Shown: positions 35,558-43,764 of the stretch, piece after piece | Layout: each line of letters begins with the position of its first letter | How positions within the stretch are numbered: the first letter of the stretch is position 1 | Source: an uncultured Eubacteriales bacterium | GTDB taxonomy: Bacteria; Bacillota; Clostridia; Saccharofermentanales; UBA5734 | DNA length: 43,764 nucleotides | NCBI GenBank assembly: GCA_903919045.1 | Contig: CAIXGU010000254.1 | Span: forward strand, 1 to 43,764 | Direction of reading: 5' to 3' | The notes under the pieces: model-generated | What the model was told of the DNA's origin: nothing | Database searches by the model: none | The model's input: only the letters and a program-made list of their open reading frames with translations | Position numbers and translations under genes: made by a program

Positions 35558-36637
35558 ATGGATGCCTGCAACGGACCGGACCTCGGCCTGACGAACCTGA
35601 GCCGTCTGTCCACGGCGCGGACGCGCTCGATCAGTCCGGAAAACCGCAACGGCGGGAAGGGAGAGGGCGGCCGGTCGACCGACGGCACGGGCGCACGCTT
35701 CGCACGGGACCTCGGCGTCGGGTGGAAGATCTCCCCGAGCCTCGTCGTCGGACCGGGCGAGCGCATCGACATCGCGGACGCCGAGGGCGAGGGCGTCATC
35801 CAGCACATCTGGATGACCCCGACGGGCCGTTGGCGGAACACGATCCTCCGATTCCACTGGGACGGGTCCCCGTCCCCCTCGGTGGAATGCCCGATCGGCG
35901 ACTTCTTCGCCTGCGGCTGGGGCGAGTTCGCGCCGCTGGTGTCCCAGGCCGTCTGCGTGAACCCGGGCAGCGCCTTCAACTGCTATTGGCCCATGCCCTT
36001 CCGGAAGGGGTTCCGCATCGAAGTCGAGAACCGCGACGACGAGCCGATGGTCCTCTTCTACCAGATCGATTTCGCGTTGACCGACGTTCCCGGGGACGCG
36101 GCCTATTTCCACGCGCAGTTCCGGCGCTCGAACCCGCTGCCCTATGCGGTGCCGCACACGATCCTCGACGGCGTGCGAGGCGCGGGCCAGTACGTCGGGA
36201 CCTACCTCGCGTGGGGGTCGAACAGCGACGGCTGGTGGGGCGAAGGCGAGGTCAAGTTCTATCTGGACGGCGACGAATGGCCGACGATCTGCGGGACCGG
36301 CACGGAGGACTACTTCTGCGGCTCGTACAACTTCGAGGACAAACGCATCCGCCAATACCGGGAGTTCTGCACGCCGTATGCGGGGCTCCCGCAGGTCCTC
36401 CGCCCCGACGGGGTCTATCGGTCGCAGCAGCGGTTCGGCCTGTACCGCTGGCACATCCCCGATCCGATCCGGTTCGCCTCGGACCTGCGGGTGACGGTCC
36501 AGGCGCTGGGATGGCGCAGCGGCGAGCGCTACCTTCCCCTGCGGGACGACATCGCCTCGACGGCCTTCTGGTACCAGACGCTTCCTGCGGCCCCGTTCCC
36601 TCCGCTCGGCAGCCGGGACGACCTCGAGGTCGTCTGA
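35558..36637 (+). CDS. GH172/DUF2961-family protein
   Basis: 359 aa; GEGVIQHIWMT, RFHWDGSPSPSVECPIGDFFACGWGE, ICGTGTEDYFCGSYNF are hallmark DUF2961 motifs. Confidence 0.92.
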   Translation: MDACNGPDLGLTNLSRLSTARTRSISPENRNGGKGEGGRSTDGTGARFARDLGVGWKISPSLVVGPGERIDIADAEGEGVIQHIWMTPTGRWRNTILRFHWDGSPSPSVECPIGDFFACGWGEFAPLVSQAVCVNPGSAFNCYWPMPFRKGFRIEVENRDDEPMVLFYQIDFALTDVPGDAAYFHAQFRRSNPLPYAVPHTILDGVRGAGQYVGTYLAWGSNSDGWWGEGEVKFYLDGDEWPTICGTGTEDYFCGSYNFEDKRIRQYREFCTPYAGLPQVLRPDGVYRSQQRFGLYRWHIPDPIRFASDLRVTVQALGWRSGERYLPLRDDIASTAFWYQTLPAAPFPPLGSRDDLEVV

Positions 36638-36683
36638 GCGCCGCCCTCTATGGACGCGGAAGGGGCGCCGGACCTCTCGCCTT

Positions 36684-37559
36684 TCAGCGCCGTCGGGTCA
36701 CGCCGCCGACGCGCCGGTACTCGCGCGGGCTGTACTCCATCTCCCGCTTGAAGAACCGCGAGAAATAGAACTCGTCCGCGAACCCCAGCCGCTCCGCGAC
36801 CTCCTTCACCGGGAGGTCCGTGAGCAGCAGGAGCTTCGCGGCGCGCTGCACGAGCTGCGCGTGGACATACTGGTTCAGCGTGATGCCGGTGTCGCGCCGG
36901 TAGGCGCGGGCGCAGGCCGTCTCGGACAGGCCCAGCGCGCGGGCGACCGTCGCGGCCGAGAGACACGCGTCGAGATGCGCCGCGACGTAGTCGTGGAGCC
37001 GGCGGTACTTCGTGGCGAGGCTCATCCGGGAGCCGACGTCGGGAAGGAAGGCGCGGACGAACCGCGCGACCGTCTCGTGCACGACGCCCTGGAAGGCGAG
37101 GATGTCGGCGGCCTCCACGCCCCGGAACGAGGCGAGGAGCCGGTCGAGGAGGTCCTGCGGCAGGGGGAGTTCGAGGACGCGGGAGACGCCCTCGAAGAGG
37201 TCGAAGCCGGAGAAGCTGGCGGTGAAGTGGAAGTAGAACTTCTCGATCCGCCCGGCCGTGCGCAGGTCCACCCGGGTGTACGAAGGGATCAGGTACATGC
37301 GGCCCGGGACGAGGTCGACCCGGCCGTGCTCCGTGTCGAGCCATCCCGCGTCGGCCACCATGCAGTAGAGGCGGCTGAACGGGGAGGAGACGCCGTACCG
37401 GTTCCAGGAGAGGTCGCCGCGGAAGTAGCCGTGGTCGAACATCTCGATCTGCAACTGATTCACATAGGCCGTGAACATCTCGTTGCGGGCGATCCCGTGG
37501 GTGTCGATGCGGGACAGCCCGTCCTGCTTCAGGGCCTCCTGCTTCGTACGTCCGTCCAT
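36684..37559 (-). CDS. AraC-family transcriptional regulator (cupin-type sensor plus HTH)
   Basis: LSAATVARALGLSETACARAYRRDTGITLNQYV and VAERLGFADEFYFSRFFKREMEYSPREYRR; GGGAGGTG RBS upstream of ATG at 37559. Confidence 0.93.
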   Translation of the reverse strand: MDGRTKQEALKQDGLSRIDTHGIARNEMFTAYVNQLQIEMFDHGYFRGDLSWNRYGVSSPFSRLYCMVADAGWLDTEHGRVDLVPGRMYLIPSYTRVDLRTAGRIEKFYFHFTASFSGFDLFEGVSRVLELPLPQDLLDRLLASFRGVEAADILAFQGVVHETVARFVRAFLPDVGSRMSLATKYRRLHDYVAAHLDACLSAATVARALGLSETACARAYRRDTGITLNQYVHAQLVQRAAKLLLLTDLPVKEVAERLGFADEFYFSRFFKREMEYSPREYRRVGGVTRRR

Positions 37560-37591
37560 GGTCCGCACCTCCCGGGGCACGCCCCTCTTCC

Positions 37592-37620
37592 TTGATAGCG
37601 CGAATGCATCCTTGCGTCAA
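37592..37620 (-). promoter_or_regulatory. Candidate sigma-70 promoter TTGACG-N17-TATCAA for the AraC gene
   Basis: -35 at 37615-37620 and -10 at 37592-37597 on the minus strand with 17-bp spacing, about 30 nt from the ATG at 37559. Confidence 0.6.
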
Positions 37621-37652
37621 TCCCGTCCATGTTTCGCCCTGCCGCAGGTGGG

Positions 37653-37658
37653 TACAAT
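37653..37658 (+). promoter_or_regulatory. Candidate -10 box TACAAT for fucI
   Basis: In the AraC/fucI divergent region, about 75 nt upstream of the fucI start; -35 is weak. Confidence 0.35.
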
Positions 37659-37733
37659 GAGGCTGGAATGGTGCCTGTCGGCGCGCGGGAGGGTCCGCGC
37701 CCGCCGCTTCGTCCATGTTGCAGGAGGTACGGG

Positions 37734-39569
37734 ATGGCTGCCGGGAAGACGACGAAGATGCCCGCGACGGAAGGCCCTGCGCCGGCGAACCGGCTGATCG
37801 GGCGCATGCCGCGAATCGGGATCCGCCCCTGCATCGACGGGCGGCGCGAGGGCGTGCGCGAGTCGCTCGAGGAGCGGACGATGGGGATGGCCCGCCAGGC
37901 GGCGGCGCTGATCTCGACGACGCTGCGGCACGCGAACGGTCTGCCCGTGGAGTGCGTGGTCGCGGAGACCTGCATCGGCGGCGTGGCGGAGGCGGCGCGC
38001 TGCGCGGACCTGTTCGCGCGGGAGAACGTGACGGCGACGCTGTCGGTGACGCCGTGCTGGTGCTACGGCACCGAGACGATGGACATGGACCCGCTGACCG
38101 TGAAGGCGGTGTGGGGCTTCAACGGGACGGAGCGACCCGGCGCGGTGTACCTCGCGGCGGTCATGGCCGCGCACGCGCAGCGGAAGCTGCCGGCGTTCGC
38201 GATCTACGGGCGCGACGTGCAGGATGCGGACGACACGCGGCTGCCGGACGACGTACGGGAGAAGATCCTGCTGTGGGCGAAGGCGGCGCTGGCGGTCGGC
38301 ACGATGCGCGGCAAGTCGTACGTGAACATCGGCGGCCCCTGCATGGGCATCGCGGGGTCGGTGGTCGACCCGCAGCGGTTCCAGGAGACGTTCGGGCTCC
38401 GCACGGAGTGGCTGGACCAGGTCGAGATCGAGCGGCGCATCGCGCGGGGGATCTACGATCCGGCCGAGTTCCTCACGGCGAAGGCGTGGCGGGCGGCGAA
38501 GTGCCCGGAGGGCGTCGACATCAACGTCGGGCAGAAGTACGCGCACACGCGGGCGCAGCTGGACGCGGAGTGGGACCGGGTGGTCCTGCAGACGATGGTC
38601 ATCCGGGATATCCTGGTGGGCAACCCGCGGCTCGCGCAGCTGGGCTTCGGCGAGGAGGCGCTCGGCCGCAACGCGATCGCGGGCGGCGTGCAGGGGCAGC
38701 GGCAGTGGACGGACCACTTCCCGAATCACGACTTCTCGGAGGCGATCCTGAACTCGTCGTTCGACTGGACGGGGATCCGGGAGCCGTACATCCTCGCGAC
38801 GGAGAACGACGGGCTGAACGGGATGGCGATGCTGTTCGGGCACCTGCTGACGGACCGCGCGGCGGTTTTCGCGGATGTGCGCACGTACTGGAGCCCGGAC
38901 GCGATCGCGCGGGTGACGGGATGGACGCCGACGGGCGCGGCCTCGGGCGGGCTGATCCACCTGATCAATTCGGGGGCGGCGGCGCTCGACGGGAGCGGCG
39001 CGATGCACGACGAGGGCGGAAAGCCCACGATGAAGCCGTTCTACGCGATGACCGGGAAGGACGCCGACGCCTGCCTCAAGGCGACGAAGTGGTGTCCGGC
39101 GGACGTCGGCTACTTCCGCGGCGGCGGGTTCTCGTCGCAATTCGAGACCAAGGCCGAGATGCCGGTGACCATGGTCCGCCTGAACCAGGTGGAGGGCGTG
39201 GGGCTGGTGCTCCAGCTCGCGGAAGGGAAGACGGTCGCGCTGCCGGGGCTGATCAGCCGCAAGCTGCAGGACCGCACGAGCCCGACCTGGCCGACGACGT
39301 GGTTCGCGCCGCGGACGACGGGGCAGGGCGCATTCACGGACGTCTATTCCGTCATGGCGAACTGGGGCGCGAACCACGGGGCGTTCTGCTACGGGCACAT
39401 CGGGTCGGAGCTGATCGCGCTCGCGAGCATGCTGCGCATCCCGGTGGCGATGCACAACGTGCCGGTCGAGCGCATCGTGCGCCCGCACGCCTGGGCCGCG
39501 TTCGGCACGACGGAGACGGAGTCCGCGGACTACCGCGCCTGCGCCGCCTACGGGCCGCTGTACGGCTGA
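37734..39569 (+). CDS. fucI: L-fucose isomerase
   Basis: [96 protein letters not shown] align closely with E. coli FucI as remembered; AGGAGGT RBS. Confidence 0.97.
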   Translation: MAAGKTTKMPATEGPAPANRLIGRMPRIGIRPCIDGRREGVRESLEERTMGMARQAAALISTTLRHANGLPVECVVAETCIGGVAEAARCADLFARENVTATLSVTPCWCYGTETMDMDPLTVKAVWGFNGTERPGAVYLAAVMAAHAQRKLPAFAIYGRDVQDADDTRLPDDVREKILLWAKAALAVGTMRGKSYVNIGGPCMGIAGSVVDPQRFQETFGLRTEWLDQVEIERRIARGIYDPAEFLTAKAWRAAKCPEGVDINVGQKYAHTRAQLDAEWDRVVLQTMVIRDILVGNPRLAQLGFGEEALGRNAIAGGVQGQRQWTDHFPNHDFSEAILNSSFDWTGIREPYILATENDGLNGMAMLFGHLLTDRAAVFADVRTYWSPDAIARVTGWTPTGAASGGLIHLINSGAAALDGSGAMHDEGGKPTMKPFYAMTGKDADACLKATKWCPADVGYFRGGGFSSQFETKAEMPVTMVRLNQVEGVGLVLQLAEGKTVALPGLISRKLQDRTSPTWPTTWFAPRTTGQGAFTDVYSVMANWGANHGAFCYGHIGSELIALASMLRIPVAMHNVPVERIVRPHAWAAFGTTETESADYRACAAYGPLYG

Positions 39570-39607
39570 GCGAAGACCGGCGCGGCGCGCTCGGAAAGGA
39601 ACGACCG

Positions 39608-40747
39608 ATGGAACGGAGATCCTTCCGGAAGACGATCCGAAGCCCCTGGCCCGGCAGGATGACCGGGCGCGAGCGCTTCCGCCGGCAGATGCACTTCCAG
39701 CCCGTCGACCGCTCCTTCCACATGGAGTTCGGGTACTGGGAGGAGAACTATGCGGAGTGGGGGATGCTCCGCGACAACGGCATCCGCGCCGAATGGCAGG
39801 CGAACCGGTTCTTCGGGTTCGACCCCATCGAGGTCGTCTCGGGCGCAACGTTCCTGAAGCCGGCCTTCCGCGAACGCGAGGCGGGGCGAACGGAAAACGG
39901 GCGCATCCTGCTCATGAACGGCGACGGCCTGCTCGCCGAGATCCCGGCCGACGGCCACAGCTCGATCCCGCACTACCTGAAGCCGACGGTCGCGACGCCG
40001 GAGGACTGGCGGCGCGTGAAGAAGGAGCGGTTCGATCCGGACCACCCCGGCCGCAAGGTCGACGTCGCCGCGCTGCAGGCGCTGCATGGCCCGGACGAGG
40101 CGCGGGACTACCCGCTCGGCGTCGACTGCGGGTCCATGATCGGGCGCATCCGGGACATGCTGACGTTCGAGGGCGTCTGCTTCGCGTACGCCGACGAACC
40201 GGCGATGCTCGAGGACATGGTGGAGACCTGTTGCGTGCTGGTCGAGCGGTTCCTGGACCAGGTGCTGCCGCACTTCCGGTTCGACTACGCGAGCGGCTGG
40301 GAGGACATCTGCTTCAACAAGGGCCCGATCCTGCCGCCGTCGTTCTTCCGGGATGTCGTGAAGCCGCGGTACCGGCGCATCCGGGACAAGCTGGAGAAGC
40401 ACGGCGTCGACGTCTGGTACACCGACTGCGACGGCGACGTCCGCCCGATCCTGCCGCACCTGATGGATGGGGGCATCAACTGCCTGTTCCCGTTCGAGGT
40501 GAACTCGTGCGCGCATCCGGGCGAGCTGCTGGCGGAATACCCGGAGCTGCGGATCATGGGCGGCGTGGACAAGATCGAGCTGGGCAAGGGCCCGGCGGCG
40601 ATCGACGCGTACCTCGAGACGCTGGTGCCGTGGGTGGAGCGAGGCGGGTACATCCCGTTCTGCGATCACCGCTGCCCGCCGAACGTCAGGGAAGAGGACT
40701 ACCTGTACTACCTGGACCGCAAGAAGGCGCTGTTCGGGATGGGATGA
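39608..40747 (+). CDS. Uroporphyrinogen decarboxylase (UroD)-family protein, probably not heme biosynthesis
   Basis: MTGRERFRRQMHFQPVDRSFHMEFGYWEE, YASGWEDICFNKGPILPPSFFRDVVKPRYRRI, VWYTDCDGDVRPILPHLMDGGINCLFPFE, MGGVDK. Confidence 0.87.
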   Translation: MERRSFRKTIRSPWPGRMTGRERFRRQMHFQPVDRSFHMEFGYWEENYAEWGMLRDNGIRAEWQANRFFGFDPIEVVSGATFLKPAFREREAGRTENGRILLMNGDGLLAEIPADGHSSIPHYLKPTVATPEDWRRVKKERFDPDHPGRKVDVAALQALHGPDEARDYPLGVDCGSMIGRIRDMLTFEGVCFAYADEPAMLEDMVETCCVLVERFLDQVLPHFRFDYASGWEDICFNKGPILPPSFFRDVVKPRYRRIRDKLEKHGVDVWYTDCDGDVRPILPHLMDGGINCLFPFEVNSCAHPGELLAEYPELRIMGGVDKIELGKGPAAIDAYLETLVPWVERGGYIPFCDHRCPPNVREEDYLYYLDRKKALFGMG

Positions 40748-41580
40748 GATCCACGGGCAGGCAGGCAGTGAAACGGGAGGAGACGGACATTCTGAGGGAC
40801 TTCGGGCAGGAGAAATTCGACGTCGTCATCCAGGCGGGTCAGTCGAACAGCGAAGGTTCTGGATTCGGCGATGCGTCGACCCCATTCACGCCGGAGGAGA
40901 GGATCTGGTTCCTCCAGGGGGACATGACCCTATCCCAGGCGGCCGAGAAGGTCGAAGGAAACCGAGTGGTGGGCAACTTCTCGCTCGCCTTCGCGGAGCG
41001 CTATATACAGGAAGGCATGCTTGCGGAAGGCAGGAAGCTGATGATCCTTCGGGCCGCCGTCGGAGGGACCGGCTTCTCGGACCATCGATGGGGACCCGGA
41101 GACGATCTGCAGAAGCGGATGATCGACATGATCGCCGCTTCCTTGGGCTTGAACGGCGAGAACCAGGTCGTCGCGATGCTCTGGCATCAAGGCGAGACGG
41201 ATGCCTACAATCAAGTGGACATCCGGACGCACTACGGGAATCTGGCCACGCTCGTCCAACGGACCCGGGAGGCATCCGGAATCGAAGACCTCCCCTTCCT
41301 CGCGGGAGATTTCGTCGAGGACTGGAAGAAGGACAATGCTGCGATCAGCCTTCCGATCGTGAGTGCCATGCGGACCTTCTGCGTCGATGCAACAGCCGCA
41401 GGATTCGTGGAATCGACAGGCCTGCTGTCGAACGATGAAGCGATCCACGACGGGGATACGATCCATTTCTGCAGGGAGTCGCTCTACAAGCTGGGCAGAC
41501 GATACTTCGCCCGGTACCAGCGGATCGTCGCATGCCGGCAGGAGAGCCGCGACCTCTCGGCGACGAGTTCGGAAGACTGA
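40744..41580 (+). CDS. SASA/sialate O-acetylesterase-like carbohydrate esterase
   Basis: ATGA overlap; VVIQAGQSNSEGSG, RAAVGGTGFSDHRWGPG, MLWHQGETDAYN, C-terminal DTIHFCRESLYKLGRRY. Confidence 0.85.
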   Translation: MRSTGRQAVKREETDILRDFGQEKFDVVIQAGQSNSEGSGFGDASTPFTPEERIWFLQGDMTLSQAAEKVEGNRVVGNFSLAFAERYIQEGMLAEGRKLMILRAAVGGTGFSDHRWGPGDDLQKRMIDMIAASLGLNGENQVVAMLWHQGETDAYNQVDIRTHYGNLATLVQRTREASGIEDLPFLAGDFVEDWKKDNAAISLPIVSAMRTFCVDATAAGFVESTGLLSNDEAIHDGDTIHFCRESLYKLGRRYFARYQRIVACRQESRDLSATSSED

Positions 41581-41663
41581 TTTCGGGCGCCCCGGCTTCC
41601 TTCGCGGGCGATTTCGCCTTCACGAAGCGGATTCTGCCGCTGGAAGGGGTCCGCGCCTCCTCC

Positions 41664-41692
41664 TCGACTCTTCGCCTCCGGCACGGTATCAT
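41664..41692 (+). promoter_or_regulatory. Candidate promoter TCGACT-N17-TATCAT for the DUF362/ferredoxin gene
   Basis: 17-bp spacing, located 36 nt upstream of ATG 41728; AAGGAGGA RBS between. Confidence 0.5.
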
Positions 41693-41727
41693 CGGACCGG
41701 ACAAGCTCCGAAGGAGGATCCGGGACG

Positions 41728-42861
41728 ATGGAGGCACCGAAGGTCTATTTCACCGATTTCCGCACCGAGATGTACGGCGCCGGGCTGCCGGCGAAGCTGA
41801 AGAAGCTCCTGAAGAAGGCCGGCTTCGGGACGCTGGATATCGAGCACCGGTTCGTGGCCGTGAAGATGCATTTCGGCGAGCTCGGGAACGTCGCGTTCCT
41901 GCGCCCGAACTACGCGAAGGCCGTCGCGGACCTCGTGAAGGAGATGGGCGGACGCCCGTTCCTGACCGACGCGAACACCCTGTACCCGGGGAGCCGCAAG
42001 CACGCGCTCGAGCACCTCGAGACCGCCTGGGAGAACGGCTTCTCGCCGCTGTCCGCCGGTTGCCCCGTGCTCATCGCGGACGGCCTCAAGGGCACGGACG
42101 ACGTGGCCGTTCCAGTCCGCAACGGCGTGCTCCTCAAGGAGGCGAAGATCGGCCGCGCGGTGATGGACGCGGACGTCGTCGTCAGCCTCACGCATTTCAA
42201 GGGGCACGAGGCGACCGGCTTCGGCGGCGCGCTCAAGAATATCGGGATGGGCTGCGCGAGCCGCGCCGGGAAGTCCGAGCAGCACAGCTCGGGGAAGACC
42301 GCGGTCGATGCGGACGCCTGCACCGGCTGCCGCGTGTGCTGCAAGCAGTGCGCGAACGGCGCGATGCTCTTCGACCCGGTCGCGAAGAAGATGCGCATCG
42401 ACCCCGCCGCGTGCGTGGGCTGCGGCCGCTGCATCGGCGCGTGCGCCTTCGACGCGATCGCCCCGATGGAATCGAGCTCGAACGCCGACCTGAACCGCAA
42501 GATCGCCGAGTACGCCCAGGCGGTCCTCGACGGCCGGCCGCACTTCCACGCGAGCCTCGTGATGGACATCTCCCCGAACTGCGACTGCCACGGCGAGAAC
42601 GACGCGCCGATCCTCCCGGATGTCGGGATGTTCGCGTCCTTCGATCCCGTCGCGCTCGACCAGGCCTGCGTCGACGCCTGCCGCAAGCTCCCGCCGATGC
42701 CGAACTCGCAGCTCGCCGACAACCTCGCGCGCACCGGGTTCGTCGATCTCCATGATCCCTTCCGGAACAGCACGCCGGAGTCGGAGTGGAAGACCTGCCT
42801 CGCGCACGCCGAGAGGATCGGCCTCGGGCGCCGCGACTACACGCTCGTCCGCGTCAAGTAG
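41728..42861 (+). CDS. DUF362-domain protein with two [4Fe-4S] ferredoxin motifs
   Basis: VAVKMHFGELGNVAFLRPNY, VVSLTHFKGHEATGFGGALKNIGMGCASRAGK; CTGCRVCCKQC and CVGCGRCIGAC. Confidence 0.92.
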   Translation: MEAPKVYFTDFRTEMYGAGLPAKLKKLLKKAGFGTLDIEHRFVAVKMHFGELGNVAFLRPNYAKAVADLVKEMGGRPFLTDANTLYPGSRKHALEHLETAWENGFSPLSAGCPVLIADGLKGTDDVAVPVRNGVLLKEAKIGRAVMDADVVVSLTHFKGHEATGFGGALKNIGMGCASRAGKSEQHSSGKTAVDADACTGCRVCCKQCANGAMLFDPVAKKMRIDPAACVGCGRCIGACAFDAIAPMESSSNADLNRKIAEYAQAVLDGRPHFHASLVMDISPNCDCHGENDAPILPDVGMFASFDPVALDQACVDACRKLPPMPNSQLADNLARTGFVDLHDPFRNSTPESEWKTCLAHAERIGLGRRDYTLVRVK

Positions 42862-43764
42862 GCGTCGTCTTCCTCCAGGTCCTGCCCTCGCCCCACATCC
42901 CCTCGAGCCAGTGCAGGACCAGCTGCGGCCAGACCGCGACGGCGGGTACGGGCCGCGCGGGGTCGGCCTCGTAGAGGCCCGCGAGGAACCGCATCCAGGC
43001 CTCCGCGAAGGCCTGCGGGTCGTCCGCCGCCACCGCGGAGCGCAGGGCCTCGGGCAGCGCCTCGGGACGCGTCCTCGCGAGCGCCGCGAGGTACTGCATC
43101 ACGGCCTCCATGCACGCGTCGGCGTCCTCGCCGAACTTGCCGGCCGCCCAGTCCTCGTCCGCCAGGCTGAGCCCGTGGCGCCCCTCGCGGAAGACATGGA
43201 GCTCGCACGGGACGCCCTGCGCGCGGCACGCCGCGGCGAAGCGCAGGCTGTTCTCGACGGGGACCAGCTCATCGGTCATCGTATGCCAGACGAACATCGG
43301 CGGCGCATGCGGCCCGACGCGCGTCTCGAGGCTGGCGGCGGCGAGCGCCTCCGTGGACGCGTCCCTCCCGAGGAGCGCGTGGAACGACCCTTCGTGCCAG
43401 ACGGCCGGATCGGTCGTGATCACGGGGTAGGACAGGACGACCGCGTCGGGCCGGTTGGGGACGCCCGGGAAGGCGGCGTCGGCGGGGTCGACCTCCGGGT
43501 GGCGCGTCGCGAGCGAGCCGGCGAGGTGGCCCCCGGCGGAGAAGCCGCACACGGCCACGCGGTCGGGCCGGACGCACCAGGCGTCGGCATGGTGCCGCAC
43601 GGCCTGCACGGCCCGCGACAGGTCCCGCAGCGGCTGCATCCCGAGCGGCGTCGTCTCCTCGTCGAACAGGCGGCCCGTGGCCGTCGAGTAGATCACGGTG
43701 AAGGCCTGGAAGCCGGCCTCGAAGAAGCGCATCGCGACGTTCTGCGCCTCGGTCGGGCTCGTGA
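42854..43764 (-). CDS. Alpha/beta-hydrolase (BD-FAE-like/acetyl esterase type), 5'-truncated at the window edge
   Basis: VAVCGFSAGGHLAGSLATRHPEVD nucleophile elbow, PMFVWHTMTDELVPVENSLRFA; the reading frame continues to the right edge as SPTEAQNVAMRFFEAGFQAFTVIYS. Confidence 0.87.
   Translation of the reverse strand, partial: TSPTEAQNVAMRFFEAGFQAFTVIYSTATGRLFDEETTPLGMQPLRDLSRAVQAVRHHADAWCVRPDRVAVCGFSAGGHLAGSLATRHPEVDPADAAFPGVPNRPDAVVLSYPVITTDPAVWHEGSFHALLGRDASTEALAAASLETRVGPHAPPMFVWHTMTDELVPVENSLRFAAACRAQGVPCELHVFREGRHGLSLADEDWAAGKFGEDADACMEAVMQYLAALARTRPEALPEALRSAVAADDPQAFAEAWMRFLAGLYEADPARPVPAVAVWPQLVLHWLEGMWGEGRTWRKTTPT

Noticed and set aside
36638-36683. GC-rich inverted repeat (GCGCC...GGCGC) between convergent genes as a bidirectional terminator
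   Set aside because: Stem is imperfect, the loop is large and there is no U-tract; not strong enough to call.
40744-41580. Apparent lower GC/foreign origin of the esterase gene
   Set aside because: Hand counts of a few 60-nt lines gave only small differences from the adjacent UroD gene; not convincing without a full composition calculation.
1-43764. Search for CRISPR arrays, phage, toxin-antitoxin, defence genes, tRNA/rRNA or transposons
   Set aside because: No spaced repeats, integrase/transposase motifs or recognisable RNA genes seen on reading.

Overview
This 43.8-kb, GC-rich window is a dense bacterial carbohydrate-uptake and glycan-degradation locus. I saw no rRNA, tRNA, CRISPR array or transposase. 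The left block is a truncated PfkB-type sugar kinase (minus), a GH18-like hydrolase (plus), and a minus-strand operon of a GH-like TIM-barrel protein, GH20, Gfo/Idh/MocA oxidoreductase and GH3. The centre is one long plus-strand operon, about 7.5-32.4 kb, with many ATGA/GTGA start-stop overlaps: solute-binding protein (SBP) - YesM/YesN-type two-component system - GH-like lipoprotein - SBP - 962-aa SBP fusion - 2 ABC permeases - NHL/TPR membrane protein - YIP1-like membrane protein - DUF5696-like lipoprotein - 2 ABC permeases - ADP-ribosylglycohydrolase-fold protein - divergent GH38-like - GH4. The right block is GNAT (minus), GH38, GH172/DUF2961, AraC regulator (minus), fucI, a UroD-family protein, a SASA-type esterase, a DUF362/ferredoxin protein (all plus), and a 5'-truncated alpha/beta hydrolase (minus). 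The gene content (GH18, GH20, two GH38-like, GH3, GH4, GH172, fucI, esterases) suggests uptake of complex, possibly fucose- and mannose-containing, oligosaccharides followed by cytoplasmic breakdown; the substrate is inference. The best candidates for undescribed biology are (i) the SBP-fusion/permease/NHL-TPR/YIP1/DUF5696/permease module, (ii) a paralogous pair of GH18-like proteins, one cytoplasmic and one lipoprotein, sharing ERFYG[IL]HLD[IL]EP and M[AS]YRDTA motifs, and (iii) the ADP-ribosylglycohydrolase-fold protein inside the sugar operon. All assignments are from reading sequence and remembered family motifs; no searches were run.
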